Below, piece after piece: positions 15,588 to 22,483 of a DNA stretch of 64,000 nucleotides (the first letter of the stretch is position 1; each line of letters begins with the position of its first letter). The DNA is taken from contig NZ_CP095481.1 in the NCBI RefSeq assembly GCF_023023025.1, forward strand, positions 8,755,001-8,819,000. The letters are read 5' to 3'. Made by a program: the position numbers and the translations under genes. Under the pieces are notes generated by a model. It had not been told where the DNA came from. It saw only the letters and a list, made by a program, of their open reading frames with translations, and made no database searches. The DNA is from Amycolatopsis sp. WQ 127309 (lineage in GTDB: Bacteria > Actinomycetota > Actinomycetes > Mycobacteriales > Pseudonocardiaceae).

Positions 15588-16728
15588 CTCCCCACTTCCC
15601 CAGGCAGTAGGTGCGCAGCGGCTCGATCCCGTTGAACTCCACCGAGGCGTAGGACGCCGTGTAGGCGCCGGTCCCGGGCAGGTCGAGGCGGTCACCCGCG
15701 CACAGCGACAGCGGCAGCTCGTACGGCGTCCGCTGGTAGAGCACGTCGTCGCCGTCGCAGGTCGGCCCGGCGAGCACCACCGGCCCGGCGGGCCCGGCGG
15801 GCCGCCCGACCGGCTCGAACCGGTAGGCGATCGCCTCGTTCTCGGCCTCGGCGAGGCCGTTGTAGCGGCCGATGTCGAGGTACACCCAGCGCCGCTCGCC
15901 CCGGTCCGCGACCAGCACGACCTCGGTGCGCAGCAGGCCGGCGTCGGCGACGAGCGCCCGGCCCGGCTCGAGCAGCAGCTCGGGCCGGCCGTCGGGGAAG
16001 TGCGTGTCGAGCGCCGACGCGATCGTCGCCGCGTAGGTGGCCAGCGGCGGGACGCCGGTGCGGTGGGCCGTCGCGAAGCCGCCGCCCAGGTTGAGCCGCG
16101 TCACCGGCACGCCCTGGGCCGCGGCCTCGGCGGCCAGCTTCGCCGCCGTGGCGATGCCGATCTCCCAGGCGAGCGGGTCGGGCTGCTGCGAGCCGACGTG
16201 GAACGCGATGCCAGGTCGCAGGCCCAGCTCAGCGGCCCGCAGCACCAGGTCGAGGGCCTCGGCCGGGTCGCAGCCGAACTTGCGGCCGAACGGCGTCACC
16301 GAGTCGGGCGCGTCGAGGACCACGCGGATCGACACGGCCGAACCCGGCGCGTGCCGGCCCAGGTTGTCGACGTCGGCCGGCGCGTCCGAGGTGAACTCGC
16401 GGACCCCGCGCTCGTACGCGAAGGCGATGTCGCGGGCCTTCTTGATCGGGTTGCCGTAGGCGAGGTCCGCCGGGTCGGCGCCGCGCTCGAGGCACCGCGC
16501 GACCTCGGCGGGCCCGGCGACGTCGAAGCCGATCCCGGCCGCCACCAGCGCGTCGAGCACTGGTGGGGCCGGGTTGGCCTTGACCGCGTAACGGATCAGC
16601 GCGCCGGGGAACGCCGCGCGGACCTCCGCCGCCCGGGCCGCGACGACGTCGGTGTCGACGACGAGACACGGGGTCGGCGGATCCCGCTCGTCGAGGAACC
16701 GGCGGATCCGGCTGAAGTCGGCGCACAC
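15580..16728 (-). CDS. PLP-dependent ornithine decarboxylase (fold-type III)
   Basis: A 382-residue enzyme that makes putrescine from ornithine. The PLP lysine is in YAVKANP. The barrel shows FHVGSQ, LNLGGGFATAH and EPGR (phosphate and ring contacts), and the C-terminal CDGDD supplies the catalytic Cys and substrate Asp of ornithine rather than diaminopimelate decarboxylases. GTG start 22 bases after the stop of the upstream hydrolase gene. It is first of the three polyamine genes, with overlapping ends. A lysine or arginine decarboxylase activity in this family cannot be excluded, but the SpeD/SpeE partners favour ornithine. Confidence 0.9.
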   Translation of the reverse strand: MCADFSRIRRFLDERDPPTPCLVVDTDVVAARAAEVRAAFPGALIRYAVKANPAPPVLDALVAAGIGFDVAGPAEVARCLERGADPADLAYGNPIKKARDIAFAYERGVREFTSDAPADVDNLGRHAPGSAVSIRVVLDAPDSVTPFGRKFGCDPAEALDLVLRAAELGLRPGIAFHVGSQQPDPLAWEIGIATAAKLAAEAAAQGVPVTRLNLGGGFATAHRTGVPPLATYAATIASALDTHFPDGRPELLLEPGRALVADAGLLRTEVVLVADRGERRWVYLDIGRYNGLAEAENEAIAYRFEPVGRPAGPAGPVVLAGPTCDGDDVLYQRTPYELPLSLCAGDRLDLPGTGAYTASYASVEFNGIEPLRTYCLGKWGDA

Positions 16729-16750
16729 GCCGCCAGTCTTGCAAACGGCG

Positions 16751-19300
16751 TCAGACGAACCGCCACAGGTGGTCCGGGGAGCCGTTGTCGTCCCACTGCG
16801 TCACCTGCGCGCCGTCGGCGGTGGACTGCTGGTCGACCGCCATGACCTTGCCGCTGCGGACGTTGACGACCTTCGACCAGCCGCCGCCGGCGTCGACGAT
16901 CCGCCAGTTGTGGTCCGGGGTGCCGTTGTCCTGGTACTGCTGCACGTGCGCGCCGTTGTCGAGGCTCTGGTCGTGCACGGCCAGGATCTTGCCGCTGTTG
17001 CGGTTGACGATCCGGACCGTGCCGTCGCCGTTGTCGACCACCGCCCAGAGGTGGTCGGCGCTGCCGTTGTCGCTCCACTGGGTGACCTCGGCGGTGTCGG
17101 CCAGTGACATGTTCGACACGGCGAGGACCTTGCCCGACCGCTGGTTCTGGAGCTTGCGCCAGACCGTCGCCGAGGCGGCGGGCCGGGTCAGCAGCGCCAG
17201 GTAGCCGCCGGCGACCGGGCGGGCCTGGAAGCCGCGCTGGGTGGCGTCGGCGACGACGTACCAGTCGGTGAACGGCACGCGCTGCGGCGTGCTGTTCGCG
17301 AAGCTGTAGACGCCCTCGACCATGGTGTTCCGGATGTTCGGCTGGTCGGTGAGCCAGGCCGCGGTCCACAGCTCCCAGTCGGCCTTCGTGTAGTTGTTGC
17401 GCGGGTCGAGCAGTACGCCGTGGGCGCCCGCGCGGGCCTGGTACCAGGCCGCCTCCTGCGCGGCGACGCCCAGCGGGACCAGGTCGAGGCCGAGCACGCG
17501 GTCGGCGAAGCCGTTGTACTTGAGGCTCCACGTGCCGGGCTGGTCGTAGGCGAGCTTCAGGTGCTGGCCGGACGTGTCCTGCGCGAGCGTCACCCACTGG
17601 CTGACGTAGCTGCGCGAGACCGACCGGTAGCGCTGGGCGTCGGCGGTGTTGCCGGTGGCGCTCGCGATGACGCCCATCGCGCCGACGCCGACGATGCCCT
17701 TGAGCGCGAGGTTGGCGCTGTGGGCGATGAACCCGGTGAAGTCGTCGGTCTGGTTCTGGAAGCCCGGGTCGAGGGTGTTGCCGACGAGGTACTCGGCCCA
17801 CTGCCGCAGGATCCGGTAGTGCGTGGTGGCGAAGGCGCTCGCCTCCGCCGCCGGCAGCCGCTGCACCAGCGCGGCGGCCATGATCAGCATGTTGGCCGAC
17901 TCCTCGACCGGCATGCTCTCCTCGTTGCCGTCGTTGTGCCCGGTCGCGTCCGGGTAGTGCGTGCCGACGTCGTGCTCGGCGAACTGCATCGGCCAGCCGC
18001 CGTGCTCGGGGTAGTCGAGCAGCGGCTCCAGGATGAGCCGCAGGTAGGCCGGGGACAGGTAGAGGTAGGCCGGGAACGCCGGGTAGGTGACGTCCACTGT
18101 GGACATGTTGCCGCTGGAGGAGATCTCCTTGAGGAAGGCCCACGGCGCGCCGCCGCGGTCGACCAGCTCGGTGCCGCCGAACGCCTGGCGCAGGGCGAGC
18201 GCGCAGATCCCGGCGTAGTGCTCGCCGGTGGTGCCGCCGCCGGCCGCGGCCACGGCGTCATCGTGCAGCCGCTGGTCGATCGCCGTCGCCGCCGACAACG
18301 CGCTCGCGTAGTCGCCGGCGAACCACACGGCCATGTCCTGCCAGCTGCCCCAGTAGTGCGTCCACCAGGGCTTCAGCTCCGCGCCGAGGTAACGCACCGC
18401 CGGGGTCCGGACGTGGCCGATCGAGAGTGTGAACGGCGCCGACGTCCCGCCGGCCGCGATCGTGCCGAGGTTCTTGTTGAACGCCAGCACCGGCCAGCGG
18501 TCGTTGATCGCGCGCGGCTGCGCGGTGTCGCTGGTGTTCGGCAAGGTGCCCTGCCCGGCGGACGCGGCGCGCACGACGGTGTCCTGCCCGATCTGCCACG
18601 TCGTCCCGGCGGTCGGCGCCGCCACCACGAGAGAGCCCCAGCTGGCCTGCTCGCCGTTCTCCTGGAGCACGCCCGGGCTCGCCGGGGTGCAGCTCAGCAG
18701 GGTCTGGCCGCCGGACTGCTGCTGCGTCCAGGTTACCGGGGTCGCGGTGTTGCCGTGCACCCACTCGGCGGAGGTGTCGAAGTGCAGGTCGACGGCGTGC
18801 GCGCGGCCGTCGGTGCTGGTGGCCTGGATGGTCACGTAGCCGAACGGCACGGACTGGCGTTGCAGGTTCGCCGGGTCGACGGGCGAGAAGAACGTGACGA
18901 TCAGGTTCACCCCGCCGCCGCCGAGGACGTAGGTCGAGCGGGTGCCGGTGACCTGCAGGCTCACCTGCGTCATCGGGGTCAGCGCGGGCCCGGACGGCAG
19001 GGCGGGCGAGCCGGCGAAGACGTAGGCCGCGCCGTCGATGCGGGCGAGGCCGCACAACGCGGTGGTGTGCCCGTTCCAGAAGCTCGCCCAGGTGCCGGGC
19101 AGGTTGTCGGACGGCTGCCAGGCGGACAGGTACGGCGAGCGGACGATCAGCGGCGTGGCCGGCGGCCGGAGCGGGCTGAAGGTGCCGGCGGCGGCCGCCA
19201 CACCGGGCAGCCACAAGGCGGCGGCGACCGCGGCGGCCGTCCCGCCGGCGAGCCGCAGGAGGTCGCGGCGGGTCAGGTGATCGCGTGCACGGGAGGACAT
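16751..19300 (-). CDS. Tat-exported DUF4965-type hydrolase with C-terminal ricin B lectin domain
   Basis: An 849-residue secreted protein. The N-terminus has a twin-arginine signal (RRDLLRLAGG, ending AAAAG near 38). Residues about 60-300 match the DUF5127-type beta domain (PLIVRSPYLSAW, NDRWPVLAF). Residues 300-690 match the DUF4965/DUF1793 helical toroid of GtaA-like 'glutaminase' proteins (YPAFPAYLYLSP, HDVGTHYPDA, EESANMLIM, YNGFADRVLGL, RNNYTKADWELW). Residues 710-849 hold three QxW-like ricin repeats (SGKVLAV, SGKILAV, SGKVMAV with DHLW or DHNW). The true substrate of this family is unclear; the lectin domain points to polysaccharide. A LacI-type operator lies upstream. The polyamine genes follow closely and may be read through. 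Confidence 0.85.
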   Translation of the reverse strand: MSSRARDHLTRRDLLRLAGGTAAAVAAALWLPGVAAAAGTFSPLRPPATPLIVRSPYLSAWQPSDNLPGTWASFWNGHTTALCGLARIDGAAYVFAGSPALPSGPALTPMTQVSLQVTGTRSTYVLGGGGVNLIVTFFSPVDPANLQRQSVPFGYVTIQATSTDGRAHAVDLHFDTSAEWVHGNTATPVTWTQQQSGGQTLLSCTPASPGVLQENGEQASWGSLVVAAPTAGTTWQIGQDTVVRAASAGQGTLPNTSDTAQPRAINDRWPVLAFNKNLGTIAAGGTSAPFTLSIGHVRTPAVRYLGAELKPWWTHYWGSWQDMAVWFAGDYASALSAATAIDQRLHDDAVAAAGGGTTGEHYAGICALALRQAFGGTELVDRGGAPWAFLKEISSSGNMSTVDVTYPAFPAYLYLSPAYLRLILEPLLDYPEHGGWPMQFAEHDVGTHYPDATGHNDGNEESMPVEESANMLIMAAALVQRLPAAEASAFATTHYRILRQWAEYLVGNTLDPGFQNQTDDFTGFIAHSANLALKGIVGVGAMGVIASATGNTADAQRYRSVSRSYVSQWVTLAQDTSGQHLKLAYDQPGTWSLKYNGFADRVLGLDLVPLGVAAQEAAWYQARAGAHGVLLDPRNNYTKADWELWTAAWLTDQPNIRNTMVEGVYSFANSTPQRVPFTDWYVVADATQRGFQARPVAGGYLALLTRPAASATVWRKLQNQRSGKVLAVSNMSLADTAEVTQWSDNGSADHLWAVVDNGDGTVRIVNRNSGKILAVHDQSLDNGAHVQQYQDNGTPDHNWRIVDAGGGWSKVVNVRSGKVMAVDQQSTADGAQVTQWDDNGSPDHLWRFV

Positions 19301-19352
19301 CGATGGCCCCTTCTACGGCGTGTGACCGGAGCGACGAACAGCGCAGGGACAC

Positions 19353-19380
19353 TTTTACATCGTTGATACAACGTTGTAAA
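19353..19380. promoter_or_regulatory. Tandem LacI-type operators upstream of the Tat-exported hydrolase
   Basis: TACAACGTTGTA (19367-19378) is a perfect 12-bp palindrome. An imperfect copy (TTACATCGTTGA) directly precedes it. They lie 55-80 bases before the hydrolase start and share their core with the palindrome at 1415-1428. A LacI-family repressor that responds to a sugar is the obvious reader. No such gene is adjacent. Confidence 0.65.
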
Positions 19381-19579
19381 TCCGCCGATGGTCGGCGTCC
19401 GCCGTTGCGCCGGGTGCCGGACGGACCACGCTGCGCTCAGGTCCGGTGCCACCCGCGCCCGCCGCCCGGGCGGCGCTGACCTGGCCGGACAGTGGTTCGG
19501 GGCCGCCGCGGACCGCACGCCGGACAGCCCGCCTCGGGCCGTTCGGCGCGGGTCGGTGTCTGGCCGGTTCCTGTCCACT

Positions 19580-19604
19580 CCGGGCATGATCGGATCATGC
19601 CCGG
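19580..19604. promoter_or_regulatory. 25-bp palindrome CCGGGCATGATC-G-GATCATGCCCGG
   Basis: Two 12-base arms are exact complements around a single G. The right arm contains the ATG of the decayed amidohydrolase reading frame, so a bound dimer, for example a TetR-type repressor, would have blocked its expression. It has stayed perfect although the gene behind it is broken. Confidence 0.55.
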
Positions 19605-19800
19605 CCGCCCCACCGACCTCGCCTTCACCGGCGGGCCGGTGCACACCGCGGCTGCGGCTCGCGGCCGGGTCGGTGGCCGGCACCGGTGGCCGATCACGGC
19701 GGTCGGCGGCGATCCGCGCACGCTGATCGGCCCGCGGACCGAGGTCGTCGACCTGCGCGGGCGGCGCGTACGGCGGGATGCCCGACCCGGCCCGCGCGTA
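19597..19800 (+). pseudogene. 5' fragment of a YtcJ-like amidohydrolase gene
   Basis: The frame from ATG 19597 reads LAFTGGPVHTA, then ITAVGG, LIGPRTEVVDLRGR. This is the typical N-terminal beta domain of YtcJ-type metal-dependent amidohydrolases (LvlTGGpV.Ta, I.AVG, iGp.TeVvDL.Gr). The next expected segment, LLPGFqDaHvH with the metal-binding His pair, is missing. After about residue 65 the frame turns into Arg-rich unselected sequence. No amidohydrolase continuation is visible in the other frames before the next gene at 20012, so the gene is deeply truncated. Confidence 0.6.
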
Positions 19801-20011
19801 CGCCACCGCGACCGCGCGCGTCATCAGCGCACCCTGGTGGACCGGACGCGCGGCGCCGAGCAGCTCCCGGACCGCCGGGAGTCATTGTGCGGCAGGGATT
19901 TCCGCGCGGAGAGCGTCGATACCATGCGGGACGGCGGCGATGCTGCGGCCCTACCCGGGCGGTGACCACAGTGGACTGAGCTTCGTCGACCCGGTGGCAC
20001 TGTGTGCGGGC

Positions 20012-20278
20012 TCAGGGCACGACGCTCACCCGCGGGTGCAGGGGCAGGCTTTCCAGCCCCTCGACGTCGAGCACCAGGAACCAGTGCGCGTTGGCCGGGA
20101 TGTGGATCTTGAACATCGGTGCGGTGGCCACCCCGCCGTGCATCCGGTAGTACTGCCGGCGCCGGTAGGCCTCGAAGTTGACCGCCGTCAGGAGCCTGAC
20201 GTTGGCCATCGCGGCCAGCCGGATGGTGACCACCGCGTCTCTTCGTACCTTCCCCAGGTCGAACACCTTCGGTTGCAT
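20012..20278 (-). CDS. DUF1883-family small protein
   Basis: An 88-residue soluble protein. The pattern FDLGKVRRDAVVTIRL, NVRLLTAVNFEAYRR, YYRMHGGVA, and IPANAHWFLVLDVEGL is that of DUF1883, a compact beta-rich domain found alone or next to TIR domains in bacteria. Its function is not known. ATG 20278 has GAGGGA close upstream; the longer frame to 20338 has no ribosome site. It is monocistronic. No TIR or other effector gene is adjacent. Confidence 0.75.
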   Translation of the reverse strand: MQPKVFDLGKVRRDAVVTIRLAAMANVRLLTAVNFEAYRRRQYYRMHGGVATAPMFKIHIPANAHWFLVLDVEGLESLPLHPRVSVVP

Positions 20279-20511
20279 TCCGTCCCTCTTCGACGCGTGT
20301 GCGGCGTGCGGCCATGTCCGCACTGCCTGGTGGCGCAACGTTGCGTGCCCAGGTCACGGTCGGCGAACCTCCGGACGCGGGACCGAATCTGGACGTACCC
20401 AGCCACGCCGTACGCCACGCGCCGCAAGCCGCTTCCACTCGTCCGGCCTAGTTCTTTCGGGCCCGCAGCACGGGTTGACCCGCCAGTCGGCCGAGCCCGA
20501 TCCACCATCCG

Positions 20512-20985
20512 TCAGGGGTCCTGACGCCGCGACTCCGCCAGTGAACCGAGGGCCAGGACGCCGTGCTGGAGTCCTTCACGGAACGTCGCGCGCTGGCCCG
20601 GGCTCAGGTCGGCGAGCAGCTCCCGCTCGACCTCCCCCACCGCGGGCGCGCAGCCGGCGAGCAGGGCCCGCCCGGTGCCGGTGAGGCTGGCCAGCAGGAC
20701 GCGCTTGTTGTCCGGCTTGGGCGTCCGCTCGATCAGGCCGCGCTTCTCCAGCGCCAGCACCATCTCGTGCATCGTCTGCGGTCGCAGGAACGACCGGCGC
20801 GCGAGCTGCGCCGACGACAGCGGGCCGCTCACCTCGAGCACGGTGAGCGCGGTGTACTGCAGCGTGGTGAGCCCGAGCTCCCGCAGAGCGTCGTCCAGCA
20901 GCGCCCGGATGGCCAGCTCCAGCCGCTTGACCAGGTACAGGGTCAACGGCGCGCCGGTGGCGGGCTGCTCCGCGGAGGTGCTCAC
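20512..20985 (-). CDS. MarR-family transcriptional regulator
   Basis: A 157-residue winged-helix regulator: dimerisation helix LTLYLVKRLELAIRALLDDALRE (split here for length) at about 14-36, helix-turn-helix GPLSSAQLARRSFLRPQTMHE and wing LEKRGLIERTPKPDNKRVLL with the Asp-x-Arg tip as DNKR. The GTG start has no clear ribosome site. The gene is divergent from an acyl-CoA ligase with only 52 bases between them. It probably controls that gene in response to an aromatic or fatty acid. Confidence 0.88.
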   Translation of the reverse strand: MSTSAEQPATGAPLTLYLVKRLELAIRALLDDALRELGLTTLQYTALTVLEVSGPLSSAQLARRSFLRPQTMHEMVLALEKRGLIERTPKPDNKRVLLASLTGTGRALLAGCAPAVGEVERELLADLSPGQRATFREGLQHGVLALGSLAESRRQDP

Positions 20986-21037
20986 GCGCCCATCATGGCA
21001 CCTCGGGGCGGTGCCGGCCGGACGCTATGCTGCGATC

Positions 21038-22483
21038 ATGGACCACGGTCGGCAGGCCCGCGTGCGCCAGGCGTTCGACACCTTCTTCGCGGCACCCGGG
21101 CCGGCGCCCGCGGACCGGCTCCTCGACCTGTTCCGCCGGACGGCGGAGACCGTGCCCGCGTACCGGAAGTTCCTGGGGGACCACGAGATCACGCCGGAGT
21201 CGGTGACGACGCTCGAGGACTTCCGGCGGTTGCCGCTGGTCGACAAGGCGGGTTACCACCGGAAGTACCCGCTGCCCGAGCTGTGCCGCGACGGCACGTT
21301 CGCCGGCCTCGACATGATCGCCGTCTCCTCCGGCTCCAGCGGGCACCCGACCATCTGGCCGCGCGCGCTGGAAGACGAGCTGCACGTCGCCCGCCGGTTC
21401 GAGCAGGTCATGGTCGACGGCTTCCACGCCGACGAGCGCAGCACGCTCGCCGTCGTCTGCTTCCCGCTCGGCACCTGGGTCGGCGGCCTGTTCACGACGG
21501 CGTGCGTGCGCCACCTCGCGGCCAAGGGCAGCCCGATCACCGTCGTGGCGCCGGGCAACAACAAGGCCGAGATCCTGCGGGTGCTGCCCGAGCTGGCGCC
21601 GCACTTCGAGCAGGTCGTGCTGCTCGGCTACCCGCCGTTCGTCAAGGACGTCGTCGACACCGGCGTGGCCGAGGGCGTCGACTGGCCCGCGTACGCGATC
21701 AAGCTCGTGCTGGCGGGCGAGGTGTTCAGCGAGCAGTGGCGTGACCTCGTCGCGCAGCGGGCCGGGGTCGCCGACCCGGTCCGGGACATCGCGTCGCTCT
21801 ACGGCACCGCCGACGCCGGCGTGCTCGGTACCGAAACCCCGGTCTCGGTGGGCATCCGCCGGTTCTTCGCGGACCGGCCCGAGCTGGCGCGCGAGGTCTT
21901 CGGCGACGCGCGGCTCCCGACACTGGTGCAGTACGACCCGGCGAGCCGGTTCTTCGAGGTGCACGAGGGCACGCTGGTCTTCACCGCGGACGGCGGGATC
22001 CCGCTGATCCGCTACCACATCGCCGACGACGGCGGGGTCCTGCCGCACGCCGACCTGCTCGCCTACTGCGCCCGCCACGGCTTCACCCCGCCCGCGGGCC
22101 CGGAGCTGCCGTTCGTGTACGTCTTCGGCCGGTCGCTGTTCACGGTGTCGTTCTTCGGCGCGAACGTCTACCCGGAGAACGTCACGGTCGGGCTGGAGCA
22201 GCCGGGCATCAGCGCCACGGTGACCGGCAAGTTCGTCATCGAGTCGGTGGAGGACGAAGACCGCGACCGCCGGCTGCGCATCACCGTCGAGACGGCCCCG
22301 GGCGCAACGGCGGACGCGAGCCGCATCGCGGAGTCGGTGCGCGAGCAGCTATTGCGGCTCAACAGCGAGTACGCGCACTACGTCCCGGCCGAGCGGCAGC
22401 TGCCGGACGTCGTCCTGCGCCCGGCAGGCGACCCGGAGTACTTCCCGGCCGGGGTGAAGCACCGCTACACGCGGCCGTCCTAG
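21038..22483 (+). CDS. Phenylacetate-CoA ligase-like AMP-forming enzyme
   Basis: A 481-residue adenylate-forming enzyme related to PaaK. Visible parts are VPAYRKFL near the N-terminus, the P-loop-like VSSGSSGHPT (ATP phosphate), SLYGTADAG (adenine/ribose motif), a YDP segment and the small C-terminal domain (FGRSLFTVSFFGANVYPENV, then an HRYTRPS end that may carry the catalytic basic residue). It should activate an aryl or acyl acid as CoA thioester. TATGCT lies only seven bases before ATG 21038, so the mRNA is probably leaderless. Its stop shares CTAG with the convergent gene. The substrate is unknown. Confidence 0.85.
   Translation: MDHGRQARVRQAFDTFFAAPGPAPADRLLDLFRRTAETVPAYRKFLGDHEITPESVTTLEDFRRLPLVDKAGYHRKYPLPELCRDGTFAGLDMIAVSSGSSGHPTIWPRALEDELHVARRFEQVMVDGFHADERSTLAVVCFPLGTWVGGLFTTACVRHLAAKGSPITVVAPGNNKAEILRVLPELAPHFEQVVLLGYPPFVKDVVDTGVAEGVDWPAYAIKLVLAGEVFSEQWRDLVAQRAGVADPVRDIASLYGTADAGVLGTETPVSVGIRRFFADRPELAREVFGDARLPTLVQYDPASRFFEVHEGTLVFTADGGIPLIRYHIADDGGVLPHADLLAYCARHGFTPPAGPELPFVYVFGRSLFTVSFFGANVYPENVTVGLEQPGISATVTGKFVIESVEDEDRDRRLRITVETAPGATADASRIAESVREQLLRLNSEYAHYVPAERQLPDVVLRPAGDPEYFPAGVKHRYTRPS

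Larger units (their letters stand above)
19381..20011. other. Gene-poor region with a decayed gene
   Basis: About 630 bases without an intact gene between two divergent or tail-to-tail transcripts. It contains a 25-bp palindrome (19580-19604) and the start of a broken amidohydrolase gene (19597-19800). The rest shows no recognisable feature. Confidence 0.6.

Noticed and set aside
14314..16845. Plus-strand frame of 843 codons across the polyamine genes
   Set aside because: It runs through three well-supported overlapping genes and is Arg/Gly-rich with no recognisable domain.
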